A stretch of DNA of 64,000 nucleotides from DASPSM01 sp963800135. GTDB lineage: Bacteria > Planctomycetota > Planctomycetia > Planctomycetales > Planctomycetaceae. Where the stretch lies: the NCBI GenBank assembly GCA_963800135.1, contig CAWCZR010000004.1, positions 1-64,000 of the forward strand, written 5' to 3'. Below the pieces are notes generated by a model. That model was not told the DNA's origin and searched no databases. It saw nothing but the letters and a program-made list of their open reading frames with translations. Shown here in pieces: positions 56,444-64,000 of this stretch; positions within the stretch are counted from its first letter, which is position 1; each line of letters begins with the position of its first letter. The position numbers were made by a program, and so were the translations under genes.

Positions 56444-58261
56444 CTATTTCGCGCCTCGGCCGTAGGGGATTCGATCTGGGCGGAAGTGAAAGTCGCCCTT
56501 GTTCCCGTCCGCCGGAGAAATCATGGCCCGCAGTGCCGTATCCTTGATTGGTTCTTCGATGAACCCGGTGCTGCTGTCGCCGAACGTCGCGCAGAATCCC
56601 CCCTGAAAAAACCCGCCCAAAGAGGGGAGCTTGCCGGTCGGGTCGTAAGGGAGGTCCTCGGGCTTGGTCCAGGGGATGTTCCGCCGCGATTCGACGATGG
56701 CCAGAGTGTTGCTCGTGCCGTCGGTCACCTGTCGGAAGGCGACTCCGACCTTGCTGCTGAAAATCGTCTGCAGGCCCGGGCCGTCGACGTTTTCATCGAC
56801 GAGGCGTCCGACCAGGACGAAATACGCGGAATTCACCGAGCCGGGGGCGTCGGCCGGATCGCGGAAAACCTCCGGCATGTTGGCGAGCACGACTTTGTTC
56901 GCCTTGCTGTCCCACGGCTCGTCGAATTGATAGCGGTCATACAGATTTCGCGCCCGAGATAGGGCAGCAACTCGATCCGCCAGCTATGCGGATATTTGCC
57001 GTGACCGTCTTTCCCATAGATGACGGCAGGCGGAAAACGAAACGGAGTGACCCCGCTCGAAGAGCTCGACGAAGTCGGGCTCGAGCTGGAAGAGCCCGAC
57101 GTCACCTGATGCGCCTCGGCCCAGTCATGGAGCGCAATACACAACTGCTTGAGATTGCGAATCGATTCGTGCATCCGGTGCACCGCCTCGGGGCTGTCGA
57201 GCGCGAGGGGCAGGACCGGCTGGTCGCCTGGGCCAACGTCCGCCGCGTTGCCCGCACGAACCGGAAAACAGGCCAACGACGCGACGACAAGTACGAGCAG
57301 CGCGACGGCCACGCGCGAACAGTGCGGCCGCACCGACGAGTTGGCGATCATCTCGAATCTCCGGGCAATGTGGGACGGGTTTCCGAATCCGGGCGAGGCC
57401 AGCGTGCGCAGCGCCCGGCTGCCTTGTGAGAAATCGATGGCGCAGAGCAAAGTCGCCGCGTAACGCCGTCGCGGTGGCGACACGCGGGCGATTGCCCAAG
57501 CGTCGCAGCATTCTTCCTGCCGACCCTGCATTTCGCGTCGTGCCCACCACGCGGCCGGGTGCCACCAGAAGAGCGCGACGACCGCCAGCGCGACGAGGTT
57601 GAAGGCCCAGTCGTGACGACGCAAATGAGCCAGCTCGTGGGCCAGCACGCAGTTGAGTTGTTCGTCGTCCAGTTGGTCGGACAGATCGCGGGGAAACACG
57701 ATGGCCGGCTGTCGGCCCCGCATCCAGAGCATCGGCGTGATCGAGGCGTCGACCAGGGCGATTTGCGGCACGGGGCGAACGCCCATTCGGCGCGCCAGCT
57801 CGGCAGCCAACGACGCGAGCCGCTCAGGCGCTGGCCGGGCCAATCGCAACAGGCGATCGGCCCGCGCAGGTCCGCGCAAACTCGACGAGGAGAACGAGCG
57901 TCCCGGCCAGCGACGTCGCGAGCAGCACCCACGACCAATCGGGCTGCCACGACGCTTCGCTAGGAGCAGACGCCTCAGGCTGTTCTGCAGCGGCCACTCT
58001 CGCTCGATGTGCGACGTCCGGTTCGTTCGCCACCGTCGCCGCTGCTCGCTGACTGCGCTCGAGCCGCACGTCGGCGATTGACGTCGGCAGGCAGGGAACT
58101 GGAATGAGGGGCGGAATGAGCAGCTTGATCAACACTCCAAACCAGATCCAGTGCATCAGAGCCGGGCGCCGTCGCAGGAAGCTTGTGCGCCCCGCGAGCG
58201 CGGCCAGCATCGCCAGCACGGCCACCAACAGGGCATTCCACAGGACGGCTACGAGCAGCAT
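56444..58261 (-). pseudogene. BlaR1-type (M56) receptor protease with DUF1559-like C-terminus, two frameshifts
   Basis: ATG 58261, 21 bp after the BlaI gene. N-terminal membrane helices (VAVLWNALLVAVLAMLAALA, HWIWFGVLIKLLIPPLIPV). A first shift at about 57860, then the M56 metalloprotease core with HExxH (CVLAHELAHLRRHDW) and QEECCDAWAIARVSPPRRRY. A membrane helix (CSRVAVALLVLVVASLACF) follows. Then a Ser-rich linker and, after a second shift near 56945, a DUF1559-like domain (DRYQFDEPWDSKANKVVLAN, VTDGTSNTLAIVESRRNIPW, GFCATFGDSSTGFI) to 56444. In BlaR1 the sensor is outside the membrane; here DUF1559 replaces the penicillin-binding domain. The signal is unknown. Both shifts may be sequencing errors. 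Confidence 0.8.
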
Positions 58262-58282
58262 GGCCGACTCCTCCAGCGACTC

Positions 58283-58660
58283 TTATTCGATGCCTTCGAT
58301 CAACTTGACGATGGCGTCGCGATCCTTGCGATTCAATTTCATCTTGGGAACCAGCGTGAGCAGCAGCGGGGCGAGCGCGCCGCCGAAATGGCTCTCGGCC
58401 AATTTCTCCAGCTGCTGCCGCACATAGTTGTCGCGTGAGACGCGGGCCGAGAAGCGGTGGGCAAAACCGGCTTTGTCGCACGAGATGAAGCCTTTGGCTT
58501 CGAGCCGCTCCAGCAAGCTCTTCACCGTCGCATGCAAGGCCCGCGAACGCTCCGGATAAAGTGCCTCGACGATGTCCCGCACGGTGCAAGGCTGCTTGTC
58601 CCAGAGGACCTCGAGAATGGCCAACTCAGTCTCCGTGACCGAGGCCGACTTCCGCACCAT
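58283..58660 (-). CDS. BlaI/MecI-family transcriptional repressor
   Basis: 125 residues from ATG 58660 (GGAG seven bases upstream). Winged-helix domain: SVTETELAILEVLWDKQPCT, VRDIVEALYPERSRALHATV with the cleavage-type region, KSLLERLEAKGFISCDKAGF, then the dimer helix (ARVSRDNYVRQQLEKLAESH). In known systems BlaI dimers repress the blaI-blaR operon and are cleaved by BlaR1. Two palindromes upstream (58707-58719 and 58739-58751) fit operators, and the second lies inside the promoter spacer. BlaR1 follows 21 bp downstream. Confidence 0.9.
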   Translation of the reverse strand: MVRKSASVTETELAILEVLWDKQPCTVRDIVEALYPERSRALHATVKSLLERLEAKGFISCDKAGFAHRFSARVSRDNYVRQQLEKLAESHFGGALAPLLLTLVPKMKLNRKDRDAIVKLIEGIE

Positions 58661-58706
58661 TCCCCGCTCCTTCTTGTTCCGTGATTCGATCAGGCGCCGC
58701 ACTATT

Positions 58707-58760
58707 AGGCATTCTGCCTGACATCGCTCGCCATTGTAAGGCACCGTGCCTGATATGCAA
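58707..58760 (-). promoter_or_regulatory. BlaI operators and promoter
   Basis: Two 13-bp dyads, AGGCATTCTGCCT (58707-58719) and AGGCACCGTGCCT (58739-58751), have centres 32 bp apart, three helical turns. On the minus strand TTGCAT (58760-58755), 16 bp, TACAAT (58738-58733) make a promoter, and the second dyad fills its spacer while the first lies just downstream of the start. The layout gives repression by two BlaI dimers on one face of the DNA. Confidence 0.75.
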
Positions 58761-58850
58761 GCCAAAAAATCGGCGCGGTCCCAAATTGAGCGCCGCCGCA
58801 CTCTGAAATCGGAGTGTGTACAATCGAGAGAGACCACGTCTCACGCGGCA

Positions 58851-59120
58851 ATGGAGCCGGTCTTGGCAGCCACTCTCGATTCGCTGATTCTCGATTTGCT
58901 CGAATGGATCGGCCCGCGGCCCAAGGCCTACCGCGAGGTGATGGACGCGTGGCGAACGTCGTGCCCGCGGCTGACCGTGTGGGAAGAGGCCAACGAGCGC
59001 GGTTTCCTGGAGCGCCGGTACGACGAGCGAACCGGCGCCTTGGTCTCTGTCACCCGCGGCGGCCAGGAATTTCTGGCGACGCATCGTCAAACCGCATCGG
59101 GCGCGACCGAGAGGGTCTGA
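58851..59120 (+). CDS. Small winged-helix-like protein
   Basis: 89 residues from ATG 58851; a start at 58746 would add a basic, low-complexity stretch overlapping the blaI promoter and is less likely. Sequence: DSLILDLLEWIGPRPKAYRE, VMDAWRTSCPRLTVWEEANE, RGFLERRYDERTGALVSVTR and a C-terminal FLATH. Helix-turn-helix-strand order and small size resemble a PadR/MarR-like half or D-alanyl helper family common in planctomycetes; function unknown. It overlaps the VOC gene tail-to-tail by 71 bp. Confidence 0.5.
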   Translation: MEPVLAATLDSLILDLLEWIGPRPKAYREVMDAWRTSCPRLTVWEEANERGFLERRYDERTGALVSVTRGGQEFLATHRQTASGATERV

Positions 59121-59487
59121 GTCGCGGGGCGTCGTTCCGCGCCGCAGCGCTCCTGGCCGCGGGCGCCTGGCCCAGGTTGAACGTGAATCCGTAAGGATCG
59201 CGGATGTAGCAGCGCGGCAGGGCCGGATCCTCTTCGACGACAGTGCAGCCGGCCGCCAACAGCTCTCGCTTCGCCGTCGCGACGTCGGGCACGAGCAGCT
59301 CAAACACGGGCGCGTGAGCGGCCCCCTGCTCCACGTACAGGCGAAACGCGCCGGTCTCGAAGCCGACCATGTTCGGCGTCTCGTACGCCACCGGCAAGGC
59401 GAGCACCGTGCGGTAAAACGCGACGGCGTCGTTCCACTTTTCGGTCCGCAGGATGACTTCGCGAGTCGACTGGAAGGGGCCTGACAT
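59050..59487 (-). CDS. VOC-family (glyoxalase-like) protein
   Basis: 145 residues from ATG 59487. Two beta-alpha-beta-beta-beta halves: EVILRTEKWNDAVAFYRTVL, AYETPNMVGFETGAFRLYVE, and VFELLVPDVATAKRELLAAG, ALPRCYIRDPYGFTFNLGQ. The second-half DPYGFTFNL motif is typical. Metal ligands cannot be assigned with certainty. The last 35 residues are low-complexity and overlap the neighbouring gene on the other strand. Members detoxify methylglyoxal, cleave catechols or resist antibiotics. Confidence 0.8.
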   Translation of the reverse strand: MSGPFQSTREVILRTEKWNDAVAFYRTVLALPVAYETPNMVGFETGAFRLYVEQGAAHAPVFELLVPDVATAKRELLAAGCTVVEEDPALPRCYIRDPYGFTFNLGQAPAARSAAARNDAPRLRPSRSRPMRFDDASPEIPGRRG

Positions 59488-59589
59488 TCGTCGCGCCTCG
59501 AGTGGACGGCCGAAGGGGAGCAGATGCACCAAGCGGGTGCGTCCATCATGCGAGCGATCATTGACAAAGTCGACGCTCGGCCGATATAG

Positions 59590-59605
59590 TGAACCACATG
59601 GTTCA
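59590..59605. promoter_or_regulatory. Self-operator of the ArsR-type gene
   Basis: TGAACCACATGGTTCA, a perfect 6-4-6 palindrome, includes the ATG start codon at 59598. ArsR-SRPBCC pairs often show such palindromes at the start codon, so the regulator would block both transcription and translation of its own operon. Confidence 0.65.
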
Positions 59606-59945
59606 GTATAGCGAGGCCCGTCTCGATCGCGTGGCAGCGGCCATCTCCGATCCGACTCGTCGTCGCATCATCGAGCGGCTCGCCCGGGGACCAGCCCGCA
59701 TCTCCGACGTCGCTCGGCCGTTTTCGATGTCGCTCACCGGCTTTTGCAAGCACGTGCGGGTCTTGGAACGGGCCGGGCTCGTCCGCCGCACCCGCCACGG
59801 ACGCGAGAATACACTCGAATTGTCTGCCGAGCCGCTCCGCGACGTGGCCCAGTGGATTCTCCCCTACCGTCAATTTTGGACTGCGCGGCTCGACCGGCTC
59901 GAAGCCTTCTTTGCCGCACCCCGAGACCAGGAGCAACAGCAATGA
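59598..59945 (+). CDS. ArsR-family transcriptional regulator
   Basis: 115 residues from ATG 59598 (a GTG nine bases earlier is possible). Winged helix: LDRVAAAISDPTRRRIIERL, ARGPARISDVARPFSMSLTG, FCKHVRVLERAGLVRRTRHG, and the C-terminal dimer helix (QFWTARLDRLEAFF). The metal-binding cysteines of classical ArsR are absent, as usual in members paired with SRPBCC proteins. The SRPBCC gene overlaps its stop by ATGA. Confidence 0.9.
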   Translation: MVQYSEARLDRVAAAISDPTRRRIIERLARGPARISDVARPFSMSLTGFCKHVRVLERAGLVRRTRHGRENTLELSAEPLRDVAQWILPYRQFWTARLDRLEAFFAAPRDQEQQQ

Positions 59946-60376
59946 GCGACATCGTAACGACCGTGACGCGCACAATCGCCGCACCGCCCGAGCGTGTGTT
60001 CGACGTCTGGATCGATCCGAAAAGTCCCGGCGGTCCGTGGCACGGCGAGCGAGTGATTCTCAACGCGGTCGTCGACGGTCTGTTCTACATGGCCGTGGAG
60101 CACCAAGGCCGCGTTTGGCCCCACTATGGACGTTTCCTCACGCTCGATCGGCCGCGGTTGATCGAGTTCACCTGGGTGTCGGAGGCGACTCGGGGGATCG
60201 AAACCGTGGTCGCGCTCGAACTGGCTCCCCGGGGAAATCAAACCGACGTAACGCTCCGCCACTCGGGCGTCCCGGACGACGAAATGGGCCGCGGGCACAA
60301 AGAGGGCTGGACGATGATCCTGTCGATGCTGGACGACGCGATCACCGGGGGCGGCTCGGCCGCATCCTCGCGCTGA
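59942..60376 (+). CDS. SRPBCC (AHSA1-like) protein
   Basis: 144 residues. The START-like fold is evident: VTRTIAAPPERVFDVWIDP at the N-terminus, GLFYMAVEHQGRVWPHYGRF, LDRPRLIEFTWVSEATRGIE, VVALELAPRGNQTDVTLRHS and a C-terminal helix (HKEGWTMILSMLDDAIT). The family binds hydrophobic ligands or acts on them. Coupled with the ArsR gene (four-base overlap), it is likely the effector-binding or detoxifying product of that operon; the ligand is unknown. Confidence 0.88.
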   Translation: MSDIVTTVTRTIAAPPERVFDVWIDPKSPGGPWHGERVILNAVVDGLFYMAVEHQGRVWPHYGRFLTLDRPRLIEFTWVSEATRGIETVVALELAPRGNQTDVTLRHSGVPDDEMGRGHKEGWTMILSMLDDAITGGGSAASSR

Positions 60377-60380
60377 AGGC

Positions 60381-62993
60381 TTACGGCCGCTTGGAGGCCC
60401 GGTTTGCAGGGGAGGCTTCCGGCCCACTCGCTGGGAGGTCGATGTCGCACACCACGCGAAAGCCCCAATCGGGACGGCGGTAGGTTTCGACGCCGTAGTA
60501 GCGGTAGCGCGCACCTCCGACGTGCGTGAAGCCCGCACCGCGCGCTACGTGCATCGTGCCCAGCGCCGGACCTTGCGGGTCGTCGACCGGAGAGTGTTTG
60601 TAATAGTCGGCCGCCTGCCAGTCGGAGCACCACTCCGTGACGTTTCCGATCATGTCGTACAGACCGAAATTGTTCGGGCGATAATGCCCCACCGGCGCCG
60701 TGTAGACGTACCCGTCCGACGACTTGACACTCTTCCAGTGGGGAAAGACCGCGTGCGCCGTGGCGTCGGCACTGTTGGAGATCTGCGTGACCTCTTCCGG
60801 GTCGTGGCCGTTGTAAAAGCGGGTCGCCGTCCCGGCGCGGCAGGCGTATTCCCACTCCGCCTCGGTCGGCAGGCGATATTTCTTTCCCTCTTTTCGGCTG
60901 AGCCACTCGCAATAGGCACCAGCCTCGCGCCAGGTGATCTGGACCACGGGATGATTGTCGTGCTGCGGGAAGCCGGGATTGCGCCAGGTGAACTGCTTGT
61001 TCGGCTCCCATTTCGCCGCGACCTCCGTGTCCTCCAGACCGATCCCGCCGGGCATCTCCTCGGCCACCGTATGGTAGCCCGTCGCGCTGATGTACTGCGC
61101 AAACTGACCGCGCGTCACTTCGTAAAGCCCGAAGTAACACGGCCGCGTGATGCGGACCTGGTGACCCGGTTCAGCACCCATTACGTATTCGCCGGGAGGA
61201 ACCAGCGCGAACTTCAGACCGACCGAGTTCGTGGTTTCGACCGGCACGTGAGCGTACGCGGCCCATTCCCGCTGGGCTCGCCGCGCGGTCGGCTCGTCGA
61301 AGAGGAGCAGCAACAAGCCCGGAGTCGGGGCCGTGGCGAGCGCCGGGTTGCCGGTGGGCTGAGACGAGGTCGGACCCGAATCGACCCGTGCGACGGTCTC
61401 CGGTTTTTTTGCCGCGGGAGCCGACGCGACCGTCGCCCCCTTCGGGTCGGTGGGGAGGGCGATCACCGGCAAGTCCAGGTCGCCAAGCTTGGCAGAGACG
61501 CCGGGACCAGCGAGCGACACCCGGAGCACCTCTTTATTCCCCTTTTCGAGCTGAAACGTCTTGGTTTTGAACTTGAGATCGCCGTGCGTAATCGTCAGCT
61601 CGTTCTCGCCCGGCTCGACGCGGATCTCTTCTTTCGTCGGCCCGGTCAGCGTGACCGTCGAACCGTGGAGCGCTACCTGCACGCCGGGATCGTCGATCTG
61701 AATCTCCACGAACGTCTTGCCCACGCGCAAATAGATGACGGTGGCCGCGGCGAGCGTGCCGATCAGCGCCGCGCCGCCCAGCGTCCACCATTTCCACAAG
61801 TTGCGAACGGGCGGCCGCGCGACGAGCCTGGTCGTCGCATCTTGTTTCGACTCCAGACTGCGGACGATCGCCGCGAGCGTCTGGACGACGTCGGTGAGTG
61901 AAGCGAAGCGATCCCCAGGCTGCTTCGCCAGCATTCTCAGGCAGACCGCCTCGATCCGCGGATCGAGACCGAGGCAATAACGGCTGGGTGGCGTGGGCTG
62001 CTTCGCGATGATCTGTCCCATCACCGAGGCCAGCGAGCCGACGAACGGGACCTGCCCTGTCAGCAATTCGTACAGAATCACGCCGAGACCGTATTGATCC
62101 GTGGCGGGGCCGATCAGGGCCTGATTGCCTTCAACCTGTTCGGGGGCCATGTAAGCCGGGGAACCGAGGATCACGCCCGTCTGCGTGAGACGAAAATCGT
62201 CCTCCGAGCGAGTTTGATGGGCCAGGCCGAAATCCATGATCACCGGCTCGCCGCGGCGATCGACCATGATGTTCGACGGTTTCAGATCGCGGTGCACGAT
62301 GCCGTGGTCGTGCGCCTCCTGCAGCGCCTCGGCGAGCTTCCCGACCGCAACCAGGATTTGTCGCACGCTCTGCGGCTTGGCCGGATTGACGAAGTCCGAG
62401 AGCGGCCGCCCTTCGATGTAGGCCATCGTGATGTAGTGCTGGCCGTCGATGTCGCCGACGTCGTAGACCGGACAAATCCGCGGGTGGCGAAACGCGGCGG
62501 CCGCGCGGGCCTCGCGGTAGAAGCGGACCAGTGACTCCTGCTCGGAGTCGGCCGAGAATTTCGGCGTTTTGATCGCGACTTGCCGCTGGAGCTGAGTGTC
62601 CTGAGCGAGGTAGACGGTGCCCATCGCCCCCTTCCCCAACGCGCGAAGGATCTGATAACGGCCGAATTGCCCCGACAACTCGCTCTGGGACGAGTGCCCC
62701 TCTCGCGCGGCGCTTGCCGAGCGGGGCGGCAGCGTCTCTCGGCCTGGCTGACTGAAGACACCCGTGGAGATTTGCGAGATATCGCGGAACGATTCGGCGG
62801 CGAAGCGGCGGAGTTCATCCTCAGTCGCGATGAATTGCCGCAGCTCGTCGGCGATTTCGGGATGCTGTGCGACGAAGTTTTCCGGCTCGACCGGTTCGCC
62901 GCGATCGACCCGGTCGAAGTAGTCTTCGAGCGCCGCCCGCAGCCGCGGATCGTTCGCCGGGACGGGCAGCTTTCCGGGGGCGGGTTCGTTCAT
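60381..62993 (-). CDS. Ser/Thr protein kinase fused to a formylglycine-generating-enzyme (SUMF1) domain
   Basis: 870 residues from ATG 62993 (GGAGG nine bases upstream, better than the start at 63014). Residues 110-380 are a Hanks-type kinase: GKGAMGTVYLAQDTQLQRQV with the invariant Lys near 142, IVHRDLKPSNIMVDRR, VIMDFGLA, PAYMAPEQ. A membrane helix near 410-430 (GGAALIGTLAAATVIYLRV) is followed by a PEGA-like domain. Residues 590-850 form an FGE-sulfatase domain (LKFALVPPGEYVMGAE, PVVQITWREAGAYCEWLSRK, RLPTEAEWEYACRAGTATRF, CSDWQAADYY, GWGFRVV-like ending). Such fusions are planctomycete-typical and sense or modify extracellular targets. Confidence 0.9.
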   Translation of the reverse strand: MNEPAPGKLPVPANDPRLRAALEDYFDRVDRGEPVEPENFVAQHPEIADELRQFIATEDELRRFAAESFRDISQISTGVFSQPGRETLPPRSASAAREGHSSQSELSGQFGRYQILRALGKGAMGTVYLAQDTQLQRQVAIKTPKFSADSEQESLVRFYREARAAAAFRHPRICPVYDVGDIDGQHYITMAYIEGRPLSDFVNPAKPQSVRQILVAVGKLAEALQEAHDHGIVHRDLKPSNIMVDRRGEPVIMDFGLAHQTRSEDDFRLTQTGVILGSPAYMAPEQVEGNQALIGPATDQYGLGVILYELLTGQVPFVGSLASVMGQIIAKQPTPPSRYCLGLDPRIEAVCLRMLAKQPGDRFASLTDVVQTLAAIVRSLESKQDATTRLVARPPVRNLWKWWTLGGAALIGTLAAATVIYLRVGKTFVEIQIDDPGVQVALHGSTVTLTGPTKEEIRVEPGENELTITHGDLKFKTKTFQLEKGNKEVLRVSLAGPGVSAKLGDLDLPVIALPTDPKGATVASAPAAKKPETVARVDSGPTSSQPTGNPALATAPTPGLLLLLFDEPTARRAQREWAAYAHVPVETTNSVGLKFALVPPGEYVMGAEPGHQVRITRPCYFGLYEVTRGQFAQYISATGYHTVAEEMPGGIGLEDTEVAAKWEPNKQFTWRNPGFPQHDNHPVVQITWREAGAYCEWLSRKEGKKYRLPTEAEWEYACRAGTATRFYNGHDPEEVTQISNSADATAHAVFPHWKSVKSSDGYVYTAPVGHYRPNNFGLYDMIGNVTEWCSDWQAADYYKHSPVDDPQGPALGTMHVARGAGFTHVGGARYRYYGVETYRRPDWGFRVVCDIDLPASGPEASPANRASKRP

Positions 62994-63174
62994 CGGTCGG
63001 CCTCCGAGTGGCAATCGTGAGAGGGCGTTGGCAACTCGAGCCGCAGTGGGGCGTTTCTCGATCCTCGGGCCGTCGCAAGCGTCGAGCCGTCGCGACTCTT
63101 AGGCACGGTTCGACCGCACGCGTTGATCATCGGGCTTCGCGCGGCGGAATTCCAGTTGCCGAGGTCGCCGAAAT

Positions 63175-63214
63175 GCAGACAAGAACGCCGAGCGGTCTTG
63201 GCGTTCTTGTCTGC
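63175..63214 (-). terminator. Perfect 15-bp hairpin after the Gly/His-rich gene
   Basis: GCAGACAAGAACGCC (63175-63189) and its exact complement (63200-63214) enclose a 10-base loop, 13 bases after the stop at 63227. The following tract on the minus strand is only ATTT, so it may be a weak terminator or an mRNA-stabilising hairpin. Confidence 0.6.
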
Positions 63215-63226
63215 CTTCGTGTTGCC

Positions 63227-63910
63227 CTAGCCGGCGATCGGCGCCGTCGGTTCGGCGGCCGGAGCCGCGGACGTCGCATCGTCGACCGGCCCCTGCGAGG
63301 CGACCGCACTCGGGTCGGCCGGAGCCGGCGGCACCAGCGCCGTGACGGGATCGATGACCTCGGTCACGTTGCTGGGAACCACAGTCGAGGTAACCGGCGG
63401 GAAGAGCGGAGCGTTGAGCGTAGCGGGAACACTCGCCGTGCTCGGGTATCCGACCGTGCTGGTGTAATAGGAATACGGATTGGAGTAGTAGTACGAAGGC
63501 CCAACCGTCCCGCCTACATATCCGCCACCCCAGCCACCCCAGTAACCCGGACCCCAACCGCGGCGACCATACCATCCTCCGCGATTCCAGCCCCAACCGT
63601 GCCCGCCATATCCCCAGCCGTGAGCGTAACCACCGTGGCGATAGCCGGCGTAACTGTGGGCGAAGCCGTGGTTGCCGAACGAGTGACCGGAACGCCCAGC
63701 CGTGCCGCTGTGGTGAGCGAAACTGTGATTCGAGGTGTGAGCGTGTCCGCCATGTGACGCATGCCCGCCGTGTCCCCCGTGAGCGGCGTGCCCGCCATGT
63801 CCGCCACCGTGCCCCCCATGTCCCCCGCCCCCCTTCGCGAAGCTGGGCGTTCCCACGAAGAGCGTCACTGCCACCACCACGGCCGTTCCCAACAGATGAG
63901 TGCATTTCAT
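63227..63910 (-). CDS. Secreted Gly/His/Tyr-rich protein
   Basis: 227 residues. Signal peptide MKCTHLLGTAVVVAVTLF to TPSFAKG. Residues 27-75 are Gly-His repeats (GGHGGHGGGHGGHAAHGG), 75-130 are Gly/Trp/Tyr-rich (GWGYGGHGWGWNRGGWYGRR), and the C-terminal half is Pro/Ala/Val-rich and hydrophilic. The composition suits metal (Ni, Cu, Zn) binding or a flexible envelope matrix. No anchored domain. A hairpin follows at 63175. Specific function unknown. Confidence 0.7.
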   Translation of the reverse strand: MKCTHLLGTAVVVAVTLFVGTPSFAKGGGGHGGHGGGHGGHAAHGGHGGHASHGGHAHTSNHSFAHHSGTAGRSGHSFGNHGFAHSYAGYRHGGYAHGWGYGGHGWGWNRGGWYGRRGWGPGYWGGWGGGYVGGTVGPSYYYSNPYSYYTSTVGYPSTASVPATLNAPLFPPVTSTVVPSNVTEVIDPVTALVPPAPADPSAVASQGPVDDATSAAPAAEPTAPIAG

Positions 63911-64000
63911 GGCAAATCCCCCATTCTTCGGCTTGGTTTTGATTGGCTGCGTTTTTGATTCGCGTTGTTGCTAACCGGACAGCTGAAGAAGCCCCGAAGC

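Noticed and set aside
58746..58850. Longer start at 58746 for the winged-helix-like protein
   Set aside because: It would put the coding start inside the blaI operator and promoter, and the extra residues are basic and low-complexity.

Overview
The window reads as chromosome of a planctomycete, most likely of the Pirellulales/Gemmatales type. The evidence is GC-rich sequence, DUF1549/DUF1553 and DUF1501 proteins in one operon, secreted proteins carrying the planctomycete EQLExRxLLSA N-terminal motif, a Ser/Thr kinase fused to a formylglycine-generating-enzyme domain, and a BlaI/BlaR1 pair whose receptor ends in a DUF1559-like domain. Family calls rest on motifs I can read; no database search was run.

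Layout. (1) 1-3.1 kb: left flank with a Tat-signal thiamine-diphosphate enzyme and a small cytochrome c, both frameshifted, and a conserved unknown gene. (2) 3.2-35.4 kb: a strongly eroded accessory region. Its left edge is an integrase N-terminal remnant plus the 5' half of tRNA-Arg(TCT). Its right edge is an intact tyrosine recombinase diverging from the complete tRNA-Arg(TCT). Inside are a leader with hairpins plus a small membrane ORF and a lipoprotein, a DUF1549-DUF1501-PPC operon, a second integrase remnant followed by a related hairpin leader and a sigma-70-like gene, an NDH-2/cNMP/CBS fusion with one amber codon, HDOD and OmpR-type signalling genes, a broken MFS transporter, a receiver-like protein with a large unknown protein, a DUF309 fusion, a tandem SagB-type dehydrogenase, an orphan ABC ATPase, and an alpha-amylase-family gene whose 5' part is inverted. 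(3) 35.4-39.4 kb: an enolase-superfamily dehydratase/racemase coupled to an MFS transporter (sugar-acid use), then DNA polymerase IV. (4) 39.4-56.2 kb: two giant secreted Ig-repeat proteins surrounding a PQQ-propeller protein, small conserved genes, a PDZ protein split by a complete IS1595-family element with perfect 8-bp target duplication, and a methyltransferase. (5) 56.4-64 kb: BlaI/BlaR1 regulation with two visible operators, VOC protein, ArsR-SRPBCC pair with a self-operator, kinase-FGE fusion and a Gly/His-rich secreted protein.

At least a dozen otherwise well conserved genes carry single frameshifts or one nonsense codon, several in homopolymers and some well outside the accessory region. 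Some of these may be assembly errors rather than real decay, so the pseudogene calls should be read with that in mind. The most interesting material is the succession of tRNA-Arg-linked integrative elements with a shared structured leader, the IS1595 element with passenger genes, and the gene with an internal inversion.
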